A stretch of 64,000 nucleotides of DNA from an uncultured Coriobacteriaceae bacterium (lineage in GTDB: Bacteria; Actinomycetota; Coriobacteriia; Coriobacteriales; Atopobiaceae). Made by a program: the position numbers and the translations under genes. Positions 34,388-48,903 of the stretch are shown here, piece by piece. The notes beneath the pieces are model-generated. The model ran no database searches, was not told where the DNA came from, and was given only the letters and a program-made list of their open reading frames with translations. Numbering within the stretch: the stretch's first letter is position 1; each line of letters opens with the position of its first letter. Location: the NCBI GenBank assembly GCA_902798915.1, contig CADBYM010000005.1, positions 1-64,000 on the forward strand. The letters run 5' to 3'.

Positions 34388-36679
34388 GTGCGAAGGCCTC
34401 ATCAGGCGCATGCCGTTGAGCACCACGAGCAGGGCAACGCCCGTATCGGCGAACACGGCTGCGCCCATACCTGCAAGGCCGCACGAGACAAGCACGAACA
34501 CCACACCCTTCACGCCCAAGGCAAAGGCGATGTTCTCCCGCACGACGTTCATCGTACGGTGCGCGAGCGCGAAGAACTGCGGCAGCTCGCCAAGGCTATT
34601 GGAGAGAAGCGCTACATCCGCGACTTCGAGCGCCGTGTCGGATGCGGCAGCACCCATCGTGATGCCAATATCCGCCTTGGCCAACGCGGGTGCATCGTTG
34701 ATGCCGTCACCCACCATGGCGACACGCAACCCAGACTCCTGAAGCTCGCCTATGCGCCGCAACTTGTCTTGGGGCAACAGCTCGGCAGAGACCTCGTCAA
34801 TTCCGAGCTCGAGCGCAATGCTTGCAGCCACCTGAGCATTGTCGCCCGTAAGCATCTCGGGCGTGATCTTCTCTTTTGCAAGGGCCTCCATGGTAGAGCG
34901 CGCCTCCTCGCGCGGGGCGTCTGCCACGGCCACGACGCCAAACGGCTTGCCCGCACGCGTCACCACCAGCGCCGTCGAGCCGTTCTGGCTCATGGACTCA
35001 ACAATCCCGCAGACCTCGGGCGGTATCGCTGCGTTCTCCTGAGCGAAGGCGAGTTTGCCCACGGAGCAGACCTCCCCGACCACCACGCCGAGCATGCCAT
35101 GGGCTGCAATCTCTTCAATGCCGTCTGCCTCGAGGTGCGGTGCCCCAGTTGCGGTCGCCTCCTCGGTGATGGCACGGGCCAGCGGATGCGTCGAGCCTGA
35201 TTCCAGTGCCGCGGCAACGGAGAGCACGTCCGCCTTGAGGGCGGGACCGAATGCGACCACCTCGCACACTGAGGGATTGCCGGTCGTAAGGGTGCCAGTC
35301 TTGTCGAAGGCAATCCTCTGGACGTGAGTCGCGATGTCGAAGTAGGCGCCCCCCTTCACGAGCACACCCATACGGGCGGCACGTGTGAGCGCCGAGACGA
35401 ACGAGACCGGCGTCGAGATCACGAGCGCGCAGGGACACGCGACCACCAAGAGCGAGCAGGCGCGGTATCCCCACTCGTGCCAGAGCTCGAGGGAGATGCC
35501 ACCCTGACGCATGCCCAAGAAGAGGGGCACCGCGATGCCCAGCACCAACGCGCCCACAATCACGACGGGCGTATACGCCGCAGCGAAGCGGTTCACAAAG
35601 CTCTCGTACGGCGCCTTCTCGGCCTGGGCGCCCTGCACTTCGCTCACGATGCGTGCCAAGGTGCTGCAGTCCTCGTCGGCCGTTACCAGCACATCGACCA
35701 CACCCGACGTGTTGAGCGTGCCCGCATACACCTCGGCTCCTTCTCCCTTGTCTTGCGGGACCGACTCACCCGTAACAGGCGCCTCGTTGAACGAGCTGCT
35801 CCCATGGGTGATAACGCCGTCAAGCGGCACACGCTCACCAGGCAGCACGCGAATGGTATAGCCTTCCTCGACGCCCGAGGTCTGTACGTCCACCGTCGAC
35901 CCCTCCGGAGAGACGACGTGCGCCACCGACGGAGCGAGTTCCATGAGCTCGCGCACCGACCCAGCCGTCTTGCGCATGGACCAGCCTTCGAGCCACTCCC
36001 CCACCTGGTCGAGGAAGATGACGATGGCCGCATCGCCAAATACCGAAGGATCTCCCGTAAAGCCAATGACAAGGGCACCGATGACGGCGATGCCCATAAG
36101 GACGTTCATGTCCGCGGTGCGACGGCGCAGCGACGCAAAGGCCATAGGGGCAATGAAGACCAGTCCGGCCACGGCGGCCATGACATAGAAGGGAACGGCC
36201 TGCTGCTCGTCACCCAGCACGTGATCGGAGACAAGCCCCGCCACCAGCATGAACGCCGAGAGGCTCATCAGAATCTTCTCTCGATTCTCCTCAAACCACG
36301 AGCGCTCCGCCTCGAGTTCCTCAAGCTCCTGCGAACTCATCTGGAGGTCTTCCCCGCATGATCGCACGCAATCCAGAACGGCTCGCTTGCAATCCCTGAC
36401 GTCGACGTTTTCGGCCGCAACGACTTCGAGAGTCGCCGTTGCATACACCACTCGCGCGTCCTCGACCTCGCTGAGCGCACACACCGCACGCTGCACCCCA
36501 AGAGCGCAGTTGGGACAGTCTAAACCGATGATGACATGCGAGAAGGTCGGCTCTGCAGAGAGCTCGCGCGTAGGCATGTCTTCGTGATGGTGGTGATGGT
36601 GCTCATGGCTGTGGTCGTGCCCGCACTCGCAGTGCCCGTGGTCGTGGTCGTGCTCGTGGTCGTGGTGATCGTGCGCCAT
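34376..36679 (-). CDS. Zn/Cd/Pb-exporting P1B-type ATPase
   Basis: A 767-residue heavy-metal pump. The first 33 residues are a His-rich metal-binding tail. Residues about 46-115 are an HMA domain with the CxxC pair C55/C58. The membrane part carries the CPC motif (C415-P-C417), typical of zinc- or copper-group pumps. The phosphorylation site is D459 in DKTGTLTTG, followed by GDGINDAPALAKADIGI and SDTALEVADVALL. The His-rich tail and the SmtB/CzrA-type repressor directly upstream point to Zn2+/Cd2+ rather than Cu+. It starts 3 bases after the repressor gene, so they form one operon. Similar to CadA/ZntA. Its 3' end overlaps the convergent surface-protein gene by 12 bases. Confidence 0.93.
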   Translation of the reverse strand: MAHDHHDHEHDHDHGHCECGHDHSHEHHHHHHEDMPTRELSAEPTFSHVIIGLDCPNCALGVQRAVCALSEVEDARVVYATATLEVVAAENVDVRDCKRAVLDCVRSCGEDLQMSSQELEELEAERSWFEENREKILMSLSAFMLVAGLVSDHVLGDEQQAVPFYVMAAVAGLVFIAPMAFASLRRRTADMNVLMGIAVIGALVIGFTGDPSVFGDAAIVIFLDQVGEWLEGWSMRKTAGSVRELMELAPSVAHVVSPEGSTVDVQTSGVEEGYTIRVLPGERVPLDGVITHGSSSFNEAPVTGESVPQDKGEGAEVYAGTLNTSGVVDVLVTADEDCSTLARIVSEVQGAQAEKAPYESFVNRFAAAYTPVVIVGALVLGIAVPLFLGMRQGGISLELWHEWGYRACSLLVVACPCALVISTPVSFVSALTRAARMGVLVKGGAYFDIATHVQRIAFDKTGTLTTGNPSVCEVVAFGPALKADVLSVAAALESGSTHPLARAITEEATATGAPHLEADGIEEIAAHGMLGVVVGEVCSVGKLAFAQENAAIPPEVCGIVESMSQNGSTALVVTRAGKPFGVVAVADAPREEARSTMEALAKEKITPEMLTGDNAQVAASIALELGIDEVSAELLPQDKLRRIGELQESGLRVAMVGDGINDAPALAKADIGITMGAAASDTALEVADVALLSNSLGELPQFFALAHRTMNVVRENIAFALGVKGVVFVLVSCGLAGMGAAVFADTGVALLVVLNGMRLMRPSHLRW

Positions 36680-36682
36680 GGC

Positions 36683-37009
36683 TTATTCCCCCTCCTCGGG
36701 CTCGGCGGCATGCTCCAGGCCGATGCCGATGAGCAAGCCCACATGGTCATCAGAAAGCGAATAGATGACACGCTGCCCCGAACGACGCGACGAAACCAGG
36801 CTTCTGTCGCGCAGCAACCTCAGCTGATGCGAGATTGCCGACTGGGACACGTGGCATATCTCCTGCAATTCCGAGACGCTTTTGCTTCCCTCGAGCAAGG
36901 CCGAGAGAATCTGGAATCGTGTAAAGTCCGAGAGCGCGTCGAATATCTGCGTGGCCCCATAGACCACCGCATCGTTTGCCAGCAACTCGGCAAGGTGTTT
37001 GTCAGTCAT
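36683..37009 (-). CDS. ArsR/SmtB-family zinc-sensing repressor
   Basis: A 108-residue winged-helix regulator. The ATG at 37009 has TAGGAGGTCCG upstream; the longer frame has none. The recognition helix lies in VSELQEICHVSQSAISHQLRLL. The last helix contains D-x-H-x10-H-x2-E (DDH ... EHAAE), the alpha-5 metal site of SmtB/CzrA sensors, which releases DNA when Zn2+ binds. It is the first gene of the operon with the P-type ATPase 3 bases downstream, so it most likely represses both. An imperfect dyad TGAACA-C-ATGAGCA in the 5' leader may be its operator. Confidence 0.92.
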   Translation of the reverse strand: MTDKHLAELLANDAVVYGATQIFDALSDFTRFQILSALLEGSKSVSELQEICHVSQSAISHQLRLLRDRSLVSSRRSGQRVIYSLSDDHVGLLIGIGLEHAAEPEEGE

Positions 37010-37023
37010 CGGACCTCCTATAT

Positions 37024-37079
37024 ATGTGCAGTTGCTCATGTGTTCATCATTACTATACCACTCGTTTCTCCATGTGCAA
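37024..37079 (-). promoter_or_regulatory. promoter and possible operator of the metal-resistance operon
   Basis: On the minus strand TTGCAC (37079-37074), a 16-base spacer and TATAGT (37057-37052), followed at about 37031-37046 by an imperfect TGAACA/TGAGCA dyad resembling ArsR-family operators. The position between promoter and start codon fits repression by the zinc sensor. Confidence 0.55.
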
Positions 37080-37143
37080 TGGTGTATTTTGTTGTCGCCA
37101 AGCAACGAACGCATTCAGTGCGTTCTTCAAAAGGAGGTCAACC

Positions 37144-37881
37144 ATGCCGGAACCGACCGCAGTGCTCGCGCCCGAGCGATACCGATTGCTCAGTGGCAGC
37201 GCGCTCAAGGTGATTGCCGTCATCACTATGTTGGTAGACCATGTCACCGCGCTCATCATCGGCTTCTATCCGGAATTCAATGAGGTGCTCTTTACCGTCA
37301 ACACCACGGATGTGCATTGGCGCTTCATACTTAGGACCGTTGGACGCCTTGCCTTTCCCATCTTCTGCTTCCTCCTCGTGGAAGGTTTCGTGCACACGCG
37401 AAACCGCAAGTCCTACGGAAGGAACCTGGCACTCTTTGCCATCGCATCCGAGGTACCCTTCGACCTCGCACGCTCGCTGAAGCCCTGGGACCCAACCTAT
37501 CAGAACGTCTTCTTCACGCTCTTCATCGGATACCTTGGTTTGTGCGCATTGGAATACCTATCGGACCGACTTGCCCTGCAGACCGTCTGCGTCGTTGGAC
37601 TAGCAATTCTCTCTTCGGTGTTGCTGTGCGATTATGGCGCAAGCGGTTACGCGCTCATCCTCATCCTGTATCTGCTGCGGCAGCATGCAGTCGCAAAGGC
37701 CGCGCTTGGCTGCTGCGTCACATCTGCAACATGGCGCGCAGGTCTAGCCTTCATCCCCATCAACCTCTACAACGGCACGCGTGGGTTCATCAAGGGACCC
37801 GTGCTCAAGTTCGTGTTCTATGCGTTCTACCCCGTGCACATGCTCATCCTATGGCAGGTACGCCTTCAGCTCGGCGTGTGA
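37144..37881 (+). CDS. TraX-family integral membrane protein
   Basis: A 245-residue membrane protein. The ATG at 37144 follows AAAAGGAGGTCAACC. About seven hydrophobic segments are visible (ALKVIAVITMLVDHVTALI, ILRTVGRLAFPIFCFLLVEGF, VLKFVFYAFYPVHMLILW). The pattern LxVIAxxTMLxDHxxA...RxxGRLAFPIFCFLLxEG...HTRN is that of the TraX/acyltransferase-3-like family. TraX of the F plasmid acetylates pilin; chromosomal homologues in Gram-positives probably acylate a surface polymer or protein, but their substrate is unknown. It is divergent from the metal operon and ends at a 33-bp hairpin. Confidence 0.85.
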   Translation: MPEPTAVLAPERYRLLSGSALKVIAVITMLVDHVTALIIGFYPEFNEVLFTVNTTDVHWRFILRTVGRLAFPIFCFLLVEGFVHTRNRKSYGRNLALFAIASEVPFDLARSLKPWDPTYQNVFFTLFIGYLGLCALEYLSDRLALQTVCVVGLAILSSVLLCDYGASGYALILILYLLRQHAVAKAALGCCVTSATWRAGLAFIPINLYNGTRGFIKGPVLKFVFYAFYPVHMLILWQVRLQLGV

Positions 37882-37893
37882 TTGCGTAGCAGG

Positions 37894-37963
37894 AAGGCAC
37901 ACATCAGGGGACGGCCCCTCCGCGGTACCTACCGCGGAGGGGCCGTCCCCTGATGTGTGCCTT
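37894..37963. terminator. 33-bp perfect hairpin between convergent genes
   Basis: Arms 37894-37926 and 37931-37963 are perfect complements with a 4-base loop. It contains the motif AGGGGACG...CCCCT also found in the hairpin at 21082-21136. It lies 13 bases after the TraX-like stop and 15 bases beyond the end of rpoC, so it serves both. Confidence 0.8.
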
Positions 37964-37978
37964 GTACTACGGATCCAC

Positions 37979-42415
<4,437 letters not shown>

Positions 42416-42420
42416 GTTCG

Positions 42421-45400
42421 CTACTCCTTATCGTCCAAAGCTCCGCCGATGAGAACCTCTGCATCGTCCTCATCCTGGATGATGTCGTTGTCAAAGCCGC
42501 CTACGAGGTCGCTCATGCGCTCGGTGTCCGTAAAGGCGCTAATCACGTCAGGCGCCTCAGTGCTCTCCTGCACCTTGGGCGTGGCCTCGAACTTGCGGTA
42601 GGTAAGCGGCTCGATGTCGAGCGCCAGGGAGCGAATCTCCTTTACAAGCACCTTGAAGGACTCGGGGATGCCCGAGGTGGGAACGTTCTCGCCCTTCACG
42701 ATGGCCTCGTACGTCTTGACGCGCCCGTTGGTATCGTCGGACTTGACGGTGAGAATCTCTTGCAGCACGTTGGAGGCGCCGTAGGCATACAGCGCCCACA
42801 CCTCCATCTCGCCGAAGCGCTGACCACCGAACTGTGCCTTGCCACCAAGAGGCTGCTGCGTAACCAAACTGTATGGGCCAGTCGAGCGGGCGTGAATCTT
42901 GTCGTCCACCATGTGGCCGAGCTTGAGGATGTAAGACGTACCCACCGTGATGGGGCTGTGGTACGCCTCGCCCGTGCGGCCGTCGTACAGCGTTGCCTTG
43001 CCGGTGGCCGTAAGCTGCGGGACGAACTCCTCCATCATGTGGTCGCCGTACTCCAACTTGGCCTTGTTCATGAGGTTGGTGTTGGAACGGCGCAGGACCT
43101 CGGCGACCTCGACGTCTGTCGCACCGTCAAAGACGGGCGTCGCGACGTGCATGTGGCCAGGAACATAGCGATCGGAGTCTGCGGACTCGGTATCCCAGCC
43201 GTTGCTCGCGGCCCAGCCGAGATGGCACTCCATGAGCTGGCCCACGTTCATACGTGAGGGGACGCCGAGCGGGTCGAGGATGACGTCGATGGGCGTGCCG
43301 TCTGCCAGGTAGGGCATGTCCTCCGTGGGCAGGATGCGGCACACGACGCCCTTGTTGCCGTGACGGCCGGAAATCTTGTCGCCCTGCTGAATCTTGCGGC
43401 GCTGCGCGACGAAGACACGCACCAGCTCGTTGACTCCGGGCGGCAGGTCGTCGCCCGCGTCGCGGCTGAAGCGCACCACATCCACCACGCGGCCATATGC
43501 ACCGTGCGGCATCTTGAGCGAGGTGTCGCGCACGTCGTGAGCCTTGGCGCCAAAGATGGCGCGCAGCAGGCGCTCCTCGGCGGTAAGGGCCGTCTCGCCC
43601 TTGGGCGTGACCTTGCCCACCAGAATGTCTCCCGGACCGACCTCGGCACCGATGCGGATGATGCCGTCGTCGTCGAGGTTGGCCAGCATGTCCTCGCCGA
43701 GATTGGGAATCTCGCGCGTGATCTCCTCCGGACCAAGCTTGGTGTCGCGGGCATCAATCTCGTGGCGGCTGATGTTGACGCTGGTGAGCAGATCCTGCTG
43801 CACCACGCGCTCGCTCACGATGATGCCGTCCTCGTAGTTGTAGCCCTCCCACGGCATGTATGCCACGGTGAGGTTCTGGCCAAGCGCAAGCTCGGTGTGG
43901 TCGATCGAGGTGCCATCCGCCAAGGGCTGGCCGGGGACGACCTTGTCGCCCACATGCACGATGGGACGGTGGTTGATGCACGTGCTCTGGTTGGAGCGCT
44001 GGTACTTGGGCAGATCGTAGGTCTTCAGCCCGCGGGAGGTCGCCAGAACCACACGGCTCGCGTCCACCTTCACCACCGTTCCCTCGGTCTCGGCGCAGAC
44101 GAGCTCACCGGAATCGAGGGCAGCGCGACGCTCCATGCCCGTTCCCACAAGCGGGGCGTGCGTCTGAATCAGGGGCACCGCCTGACGCTGCATGTTCGCG
44201 CCCATGAGCGTACGCTTTGCGTCGTCATGCTCGAGGAACGGAATGAGGTTCGCGGCGACCGAGAGGAGCTGGCGCGGCGATACGTCCATGAAGTCAACGT
44301 CCTCCACGAGCACCTGCGCAGGAGCACCGAAGGAGCCGTCGAAGTCGGTAGTGCGGGCGATGATGCGATCCGGGTGCACGATGCGACCCTCAGAATCGAC
44401 CTCGACGAACTCGCCCGTCTTGGGGTCGTACGGCACGTTGGCGGGCGCGATGTTGTGACGCTCCTCCTCGTCGGCCGTCATCCACACGATCTCGTCCGTA
44501 ACGCGCCCATCGATGACCTTGCGATAGGGCGACTCGATGAAGCCATAGCCATTGACATGGCTGTAGAGCGCCAGCGAGCCAATGAGGCCGATGTTGGGGC
44601 CTTCGGGGGTCTCGATGGGGCACATGCGCGAGTAGTGCGAGTTGTGAACGTCACGGACGGCCGTCGGCACGTTGGTACGGCGGCTCGAGCCCGACTTGTG
44701 ACCGGCAAGACCGCCCGGTCCAAGGGCCGAAAGACGACGCTTGTGCGTGAGGCCGGAGAGCGGGTTGTTCTGGTCCATGAACTGCGAGAGCTGCGAGGAT
44801 CCAAAGAACTCCTTGATGGCCGCCACGATGGGACGGATGTTGATAAGGGACTGCGGCGTGATGTCGTCCGCATCTTGCGAAGCCATGCGCTCGCGCACGA
44901 CGCGCTCCATGCGGCTCATGCCGATGCGGAACTGATTCTGGACGAGCTCGCCCACCGTACGCACGCGACGGTTGCCAAAGTGGTCGATGTCGTCGAAGCT
45001 ATAGGCGCCGTCCTTCTCGTTGCGCTCAGAGAGCTCGTGCAGGCGCAGGAGGTAGCGAAGCGCGGCCACGATGTCGTCCTGCGTGATGACGCGATCGGTG
45101 ACGTCGTCGCTGAAGTTGAGCTTCTTGTTGATCTTGAAGCGACCGACACGTGCGAGGTCGTAGCGCTGATTGTTGAAGTAGAGGCCGTCAAGCAACGAGT
45201 GCGCGGACTCCACCGTGGGCGGCTCGCCGGGGCGCTGCTTGCGGTAAATCTCGATGAGAGCGTCCTCGCGCGTGGTCGCGATGTCGCGCTCGACGGTGGA
45301 GCGGACCACGTCGGAGTCACCTAGGAGGTCGTAGATGTCATCGTCCGTCTCGACCATGCCCAACGCGCGTAGGAACAGCGTTGCGCTCTGGCGACGCTTA

Positions 45401-45963
45401 CGGTCGATGGAGACGGAGAGATGACCCTTCTTGTCGACCTCAAACTCGAGCCACGCACCGCGCGCAGGGATGAACTGCACGCGCTGGACCTCCACGCCGT
45501 TGTCCACCTCTTGCGCGAAGTACACACCGGGTGAACGCACGAGCTGCGAAACCACGACGCGCTCGGTACCGTTGATGACAAAGGTGCCGCGTGACGTCAT
45601 GAGGGGGAAGTCGCCCATGAAGACGAGCTGCTCCTTGATCTCGCCTGTCTCCTTGTTGACGAAGCGAACGTCGACGAACAACGGAGCCTGATACGAGATG
45701 TCCTTGGCTCGGCATTCGGCGATGCTGTGAGCAGGGTCGCCAAACTGGTGCTCACCGAACGTGACCTCCATGGTGCCCGCGTTGTTCTCTATGGGCGAGA
45801 ACTCGGCGAACGACTCGGCGAGGCCATCGGTCATGAAGCGCTCGAAAGACTCCTTCTGCACTGAGATGAGGTTGGGAAGCTCCATTGCAGGCGCGATTTT
45901 CGAAAAACTAACGCGCTCGCGCTCCCCTTGGTGTACATTGGTGGAATGCGTTGCGGTACTCAC
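42421..45963 (-). CDS. rpoB: DNA-directed RNA polymerase beta subunit
   Basis: A 1180-residue beta subunit. The GTG at 45963 has AAGGAGGAACTGCCTG upstream and is preferred to the in-frame codon 48 bases earlier. The rifampicin-binding region reads [15 protein letters not shown] then [15 protein letters not shown], with the sensitive residues at the usual Asp, Ser, His and Ser positions, so no resistance change is visible. Other landmarks are [39 protein letters not shown], and [15 protein letters not shown] near the C-terminus. The gene has its own promoter downstream of the rplJL terminator and is followed by rpoC after 5 bases. Confidence 0.98.
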   Translation of the reverse strand: MSTATHSTNVHQGERERVSFSKIAPAMELPNLISVQKESFERFMTDGLAESFAEFSPIENNAGTMEVTFGEHQFGDPAHSIAECRAKDISYQAPLFVDVRFVNKETGEIKEQLVFMGDFPLMTSRGTFVINGTERVVVSQLVRSPGVYFAQEVDNGVEVQRVQFIPARGAWLEFEVDKKGHLSVSIDRKRRQSATLFLRALGMVETDDDIYDLLGDSDVVRSTVERDIATTREDALIEIYRKQRPGEPPTVESAHSLLDGLYFNNQRYDLARVGRFKINKKLNFSDDVTDRVITQDDIVAALRYLLRLHELSERNEKDGAYSFDDIDHFGNRRVRTVGELVQNQFRIGMSRMERVVRERMASQDADDITPQSLINIRPIVAAIKEFFGSSQLSQFMDQNNPLSGLTHKRRLSALGPGGLAGHKSGSSRRTNVPTAVRDVHNSHYSRMCPIETPEGPNIGLIGSLALYSHVNGYGFIESPYRKVIDGRVTDEIVWMTADEEERHNIAPANVPYDPKTGEFVEVDSEGRIVHPDRIIARTTDFDGSFGAPAQVLVEDVDFMDVSPRQLLSVAANLIPFLEHDDAKRTLMGANMQRQAVPLIQTHAPLVGTGMERRAALDSGELVCAETEGTVVKVDASRVVLATSRGLKTYDLPKYQRSNQSTCINHRPIVHVGDKVVPGQPLADGTSIDHTELALGQNLTVAYMPWEGYNYEDGIIVSERVVQQDLLTSVNISRHEIDARDTKLGPEEITREIPNLGEDMLANLDDDGIIRIGAEVGPGDILVGKVTPKGETALTAEERLLRAIFGAKAHDVRDTSLKMPHGAYGRVVDVVRFSRDAGDDLPPGVNELVRVFVAQRRKIQQGDKISGRHGNKGVVCRILPTEDMPYLADGTPIDVILDPLGVPSRMNVGQLMECHLGWAASNGWDTESADSDRYVPGHMHVATPVFDGATDVEVAEVLRRSNTNLMNKAKLEYGDHMMEEFVPQLTATGKATLYDGRTGEAYHSPITVGTSYILKLGHMVDDKIHARSTGPYSLVTQQPLGGKAQFGGQRFGEMEVWALYAYGASNVLQEILTVKSDDTNGRVKTYEAIVKGENVPTSGIPESFKVLVKEIRSLALDIEPLTYRKFEATPKVQESTEAPDVISAFTDTERMSDLVGGFDNDIIQDEDDAEVLIGGALDDKE

Positions 45964-46017
45964 CAGGCAGTTCCTCCTTACAAACGGACGAGAAAGCGGC
46001 TTTTGTCGCAATCTAAT

Positions 46018-46046
46018 AATTTATCGGAACGGCTGAACGAGGTCAA
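46018..46046 (-). promoter_or_regulatory. promoter of rpoBC
   Basis: TTGACC (46046-46041), a 17-base spacer and TAAATT (46023-46018) on the minus strand, about 55 bases upstream of the rpoB start. A second TTGACA-like element lies some 15 bases further upstream (TTGTCAAG on the minus strand). Confidence 0.65.
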
Positions 46047-46173
46047 CAATTGGCTCTTGACAATTCGCCTGATTTGGATTATGTTTCCTCATTAGCGTTT
46101 CTACCTGCGAAAACTCTATTGGCATTTATGTAGAAAGTGTGCTAGCCTAATTCGCTTGACGCATTGAGAGAAT

Positions 46174-46214
46174 CGAAGAGGCCCACGGGGAAGGCTCCCC
46201 TGTGGGCCTCTTCG
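46174..46214. terminator. hairpin between rplL and rpoB
   Basis: CGAAGAGGCCCAC (46174-46186) pairs perfectly with GTGGGCCTCTTCG (46202-46214), extended by GGGG/CCCC inside. It lies downstream of rplL on the minus strand, after the U-tract terminator at 46240-46268. Confidence 0.6.
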
Positions 46215-46239
46215 CATCTTCGGACGGCACGATTACGCA

Positions 46240-46268
46240 GAAAGGCCGGACCCCAAGGGGCCCGGCCT
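46240..46268 (-). terminator. intrinsic terminator of rplJ-rplL
   Basis: AGGCCGG (46243-46249) pairs with CCGGCCT (46262-46268), further closed by GGACCCC/GGGGCCC inside; the minus-strand RNA continues with UUU. It lies 27 bases after the rplL stop. Confidence 0.7.
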
Positions 46269-46294
46269 CAGTGCATCTATCCTAGAAGCAATGA

Positions 46295-46669
46295 CTACTT
46301 CAGGGTAACGGCGGCACCGGCTTCCTCGAGCTCCTTCTTGGCGGCCTCGGCGTCCTCCTTCTTGACACCCTCCATGATTACGTTCGGGGCCTTCTCGACG
46401 GCCTCCTTGGCCTCCTTGAGGCCAAGACCGGTGAGCTTGCGGACGACCTTGATGACGGCGATCTTCTTGTCGCCGAACGCGGTGAGCTCGACGTCGAAGT
46501 TGGTCTTCTCCTCAACTTCCTCGGCAGCAGCCGCGGGAGCAGCGGCCATGGCAACGGGAGCGGCAGCGGAGACGCCGAAGACGTCCTCCAGCTCGTGGAC
46601 GAGCTCAGAGAGCTCGAGTGCGGTCATGCCCTTGAGGGCCTCAATAATCTCGTCTTTGGTGACAGCCAT
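46295..46669 (-). CDS. rplL: 50S ribosomal protein L7/L12
   Basis: A 124-residue stalk protein of normal length. The N-terminal dimerisation domain ([21 protein letters not shown]) is followed by an Ala-rich hinge (about 35-50) and the C-terminal factor-binding domain ([38 protein letters not shown]). L12 dimers bind L10 and recruit translation GTPases. It lies 81 bases after rplJ; a GGGTGAC/GTCACCC hairpin sits in between. Confidence 0.97.
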   Translation of the reverse strand: MAVTKDEIIEALKGMTALELSELVHELEDVFGVSAAAPVAMAAAPAAAAEEVEEKTNFDVELTAFGDKKIAVIKVVRKLTGLGLKEAKEAVEKAPNVIMEGVKKEDAEAAKKELEEAGAAVTLK

Positions 46670-46750
46670 TTGTATTTCTCCTTCAAATCTGGGTGACGGT
46701 CGTCACCCCTTCGCTATTTACGTACTGGGTGCCGCGTACGCGGCCGGCTG

Positions 46751-47275
46751 CTAGGCAGCCTCTTCAAGCTTCTCGGCCGCAGCCTTGAGCACGGTGGCCA
46801 GGCCGCGTGCGGGACCGGCGCAGACCGATGCGATACCACGCAACGGGCTTGCCATGACGTACACGAGCTGAGCCATGAGCTCCTCGCGGCTTGCGAGATC
46901 GGCGTAGGCCTTTGCTTCCTCGGCATTGAGGCCCTTGCCATCGGCGATGCCTGCGACGAACTCAATCTTCTTGAGCGCGTCAGCCTTGGTCTTGATGGCC
47001 TTGGCGGCATCGACGGGGTCGTTCTCAAAGAAGACGTAGGCACAAGTGCCCACGAGGTTCTCTCCGATGTCGGGCAGACCCTCCTCCTTGAGCGCAATCC
47101 TCACGATGTTGTTCTTGTAGACCTTCATCTCGGAGTTGGCCTCGCGCAGTGCGCGACGAAGCTCCTGTGACTCCTTGACGGTAAGGCCACGGTAGTCGAT
47201 GACAAAGAAGCCCTTCGAATTCGCGAGCGAATTCTTGACGTTCTCCAACATCTCCACATTGCTCTTGTTTGGCAT
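46751..47275 (-). CDS. rplJ: 50S ribosomal protein L10
   Basis: A 174-residue L10, base of the ribosomal stalk. The ATG at 47275 has AAGGAGGTGTGTTTT upstream, better than the ATG 9 bases earlier. Conserved features are the N-terminal NVKNSLANSKGFFVIDYRGL and YKNNIVRIALKEEG for rRNA contact, and a C-terminal helix (VLKAAAEKLEEA) that carries L12 dimers. The L10-L12 complex usually represses its own operon by binding the leader RNA; the 170-base leader upstream is the likely site. Confidence 0.97.
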   Translation of the reverse strand: MPNKSNVEMLENVKNSLANSKGFFVIDYRGLTVKESQELRRALREANSEMKVYKNNIVRIALKEEGLPDIGENLVGTCAYVFFENDPVDAAKAIKTKADALKKIEFVAGIADGKGLNAEEAKAYADLASREELMAQLVYVMASPLRGIASVCAGPARGLATVLKAAAEKLEEAA

Positions 47276-47446
47276 AAAACACACCTCCTTCGTTGCAGTC
47301 GGGCACGAGCCACTACAAAAAGCCCCGCATGGCGCAGCCAGACGGGACCTGAAGGAAGTCTATCCTTAAGACCACCTCGGCAGGCGGGAAACCCCATTAA
47401 GCCTTGCGGCACCGGCTGTCTTTGGCAGCGATTCGTGCTATGTACA
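47276..47446 (-). ncRNA. probable L10 leader (autoregulatory mRNA leader)
   Basis: A GC-rich structured leader of about 170 bases lies between the rplJ promoter and the start codon. It contains several pairable blocks, including AAAGCCCCGCATGGCG (+ strand sense 47318-47333) next to CCAGACGGGACC. Its position and length match L10-leader RNAs, which bind the L10(L12)4 complex. I infer this from position; a covariance-model search would decide. Confidence 0.5.
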
Positions 47447-47453
47447 TCGCGCT

Positions 47454-47482
47454 ATTGTGGCAGTCGGCAGTACACGTGTCAA
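47454..47482 (-). promoter_or_regulatory. promoter of rplJ-rplL
   Basis: TTGACA (47482-47477), a 17-base spacer and CACAAT (47459-47454) on the minus strand, downstream of the rplA terminator. Perfect -35, good -10. Confidence 0.7.
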
Positions 47483-47548
47483 GTGGCTTCACAAAGCATG
47501 CGCGACGTTGTTGCGCGCTCAGCACCCCGCTCAGCACCCCAAGAGCAA

Positions 47549-47578
47549 GCCCCCAAGACGCTTCAGCGTCCTGGGGGC
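47549..47578 (-). terminator. terminator or attenuator after rplA
   Basis: GCCCCCAAGACGC (47549-47561) pairs with GCGTCCTGGGGGC (47566-47578), with one G-U pair in the minus-strand RNA and a 4-base loop. It follows the rplA stop by 27 bases. Confidence 0.65.
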
Positions 47579-47605
47579 CGCAGCCTTCATGCTCTATGAT
47601 TGCGC

Positions 47606-48310
47606 TTACTGCAGGAAGTCACGCGTGATCATGGGATCGATGCGGACGCCGGGACCCATCGAGGACGAGACGACGACGGACTTGACGTAACGACCCTTGG
47701 CGCTCGACGGCTTGACGCGCAGCAACTCGGTGAAGAGCGTGCCGTAGTTCTCCGCCAGCTTCTCGACCGGGAAGGAGACCTTGCCCAGAGGCACATGGCA
47801 GATGCCGTAACGGTCGGCACGGTACTCAACGCGACCGGCCTTGAGCTCGGCAACCATCTTTGCGACGTCCATGGTGACAGTGCCCAGCTTGGGGTTGGGC
47901 ATGAGACCGCGGGGTCCGAGGATGCGGCCGAGACGACCAACCTTGCCCATCATGTTGGGCGTGGCGATGGCGGCGTCGAAGTTGAGCTCGCCAGCCTGGA
48001 CCTGAGCAACGAGGTCGTCGGAGCCGATGACGTCTGCGCCTGCGGCCTCCGCCTCACGGGCCTTCTCGCCTTCAGCAAACACAGCCACGCGGACGCTCTT
48101 GCCGGTGCCATGGGGCAGCGAGATGGAGCCACGAACGTTCTGGTCGGCCTTACGGGTGTCGACGCCCAAGCGAATGGAGACCTCGACGGTCTCGTCAAAC
48201 TTTGCGGCGGCAACGTCCTTCACGAGCTGCAGACCCGCCTTGGGCGTGTGCAGCTTGGTGCGATCAATCTTGGCGAGTTGATCCTTGTACTTCTTTCCGT
48301 GCTTAGGCAT
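47606..48310 (-). CDS. rplA: 50S ribosomal protein L1
   Basis: A 234-residue L1 of the mobile stalk on the E-site side. The ATG at 48310 follows ACAGGAGGTAGAAAC. Signatures are [40 protein letters not shown] (shown in part) and the C-terminal [14 protein letters not shown]1 often represses the rplK-rplA mRNA. It lies 73 bases after rplK and is followed by a hairpin, so rplKA and rplJL may be separate or partly coupled units. Confidence 0.97.
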   Translation of the reverse strand: MPKHGKKYKDQLAKIDRTKLHTPKAGLQLVKDVAAAKFDETVEVSIRLGVDTRKADQNVRGSISLPHGTGKSVRVAVFAEGEKAREAEAAGADVIGSDDLVAQVQAGELNFDAAIATPNMMGKVGRLGRILGPRGLMPNPKLGTVTMDVAKMVAELKAGRVEYRADRYGICHVPLGKVSFPVEKLAENYGTLFTELLRVKPSSAKGRYVKSVVVSSSMGPGVRIDPMITRDFLQ

Positions 48311-48383
48311 GTTTCTACCTCCTGTGGTATGCGGGCTGCCGAGCCCTCCCACTTCGATCCTCCCGAGGGAGGCTCCTTACCAG

Positions 48384-48809
48384 TTACTGAGCAATCGTCA
48401 CGCCCATGGAACGGGCCGTGCCGGCGACGATCTTCTTCGCGGCCTCAATGTCGTTGGCGTTGAGGTCCGGCATCTTAATCTCGGCGATCTTGGTGAGCTG
48501 CTCATCGGTGAGCTGCCCGACCTTATCGCGCTGGGGGACGCCAGAACCGCTCTTAAGACCAAGCTCCTTCTTGATGAGCTGAGCCGCAGGCGGCGTCTTG
48601 GTGACGAAGTCGAACGTGCGATCCTCATAGACCGTAATCTCGACGGGAATGATGTCGCCGGCCTTGTCCTTGGTTGCGTTATTGAAGGCCGTGCAGAACT
48701 GCATGATGTTGACCTGCGCGGCACCAAGGGCGGGACCGACAGGAGGCGCAGGATTTGCCTGGCCCGCCGGAATCTGGAGCTTGATGAAATGTGTGACCTG
48801 CTTGGCCAT
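48384..48809 (-). CDS. rplK: 50S ribosomal protein L11
   Basis: A 141-residue L11 of the GTPase-associated centre. It shows the Pro-rich N-terminal [18 protein letters not shown] stretch that binds thiostrepton-class drugs with 23S rRNA, and ends [29 protein letters not shown] precedes the ATG. It is 94 bases downstream of nusG on the same strand, in the standard order nusG-rplK-rplA. Confidence 0.97.
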   Translation of the reverse strand: MAKQVTHFIKLQIPAGQANPAPPVGPALGAAQVNIMQFCTAFNNATKDKAGDIIPVEITVYEDRTFDFVTKTPPAAQLIKKELGLKSGSGVPQRDKVGQLTDEQLTKIAEIKMPDLNANDIEAAKKIVAGTARSMGVTIAQ

Positions 48810-48903
48810 GATACTTCCCCTTTGTTTGGTGGCGTTTGCTTTACTTCGCCTCGCCAGGTCCGAGAAGCTATCCTCACCGATACCGTACCTGGCAGATTTG
48901 CCG

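Noticed and set aside
43360..45324. 654-codon open frame on the plus strand
   Set aside because: Antisense to rpoB, which is certain; no start signals.
42421..45963. rifampicin-resistance change in rpoB
   Set aside because: The resistance region reads as wild type at the key Asp, Ser, His and Ser positions.
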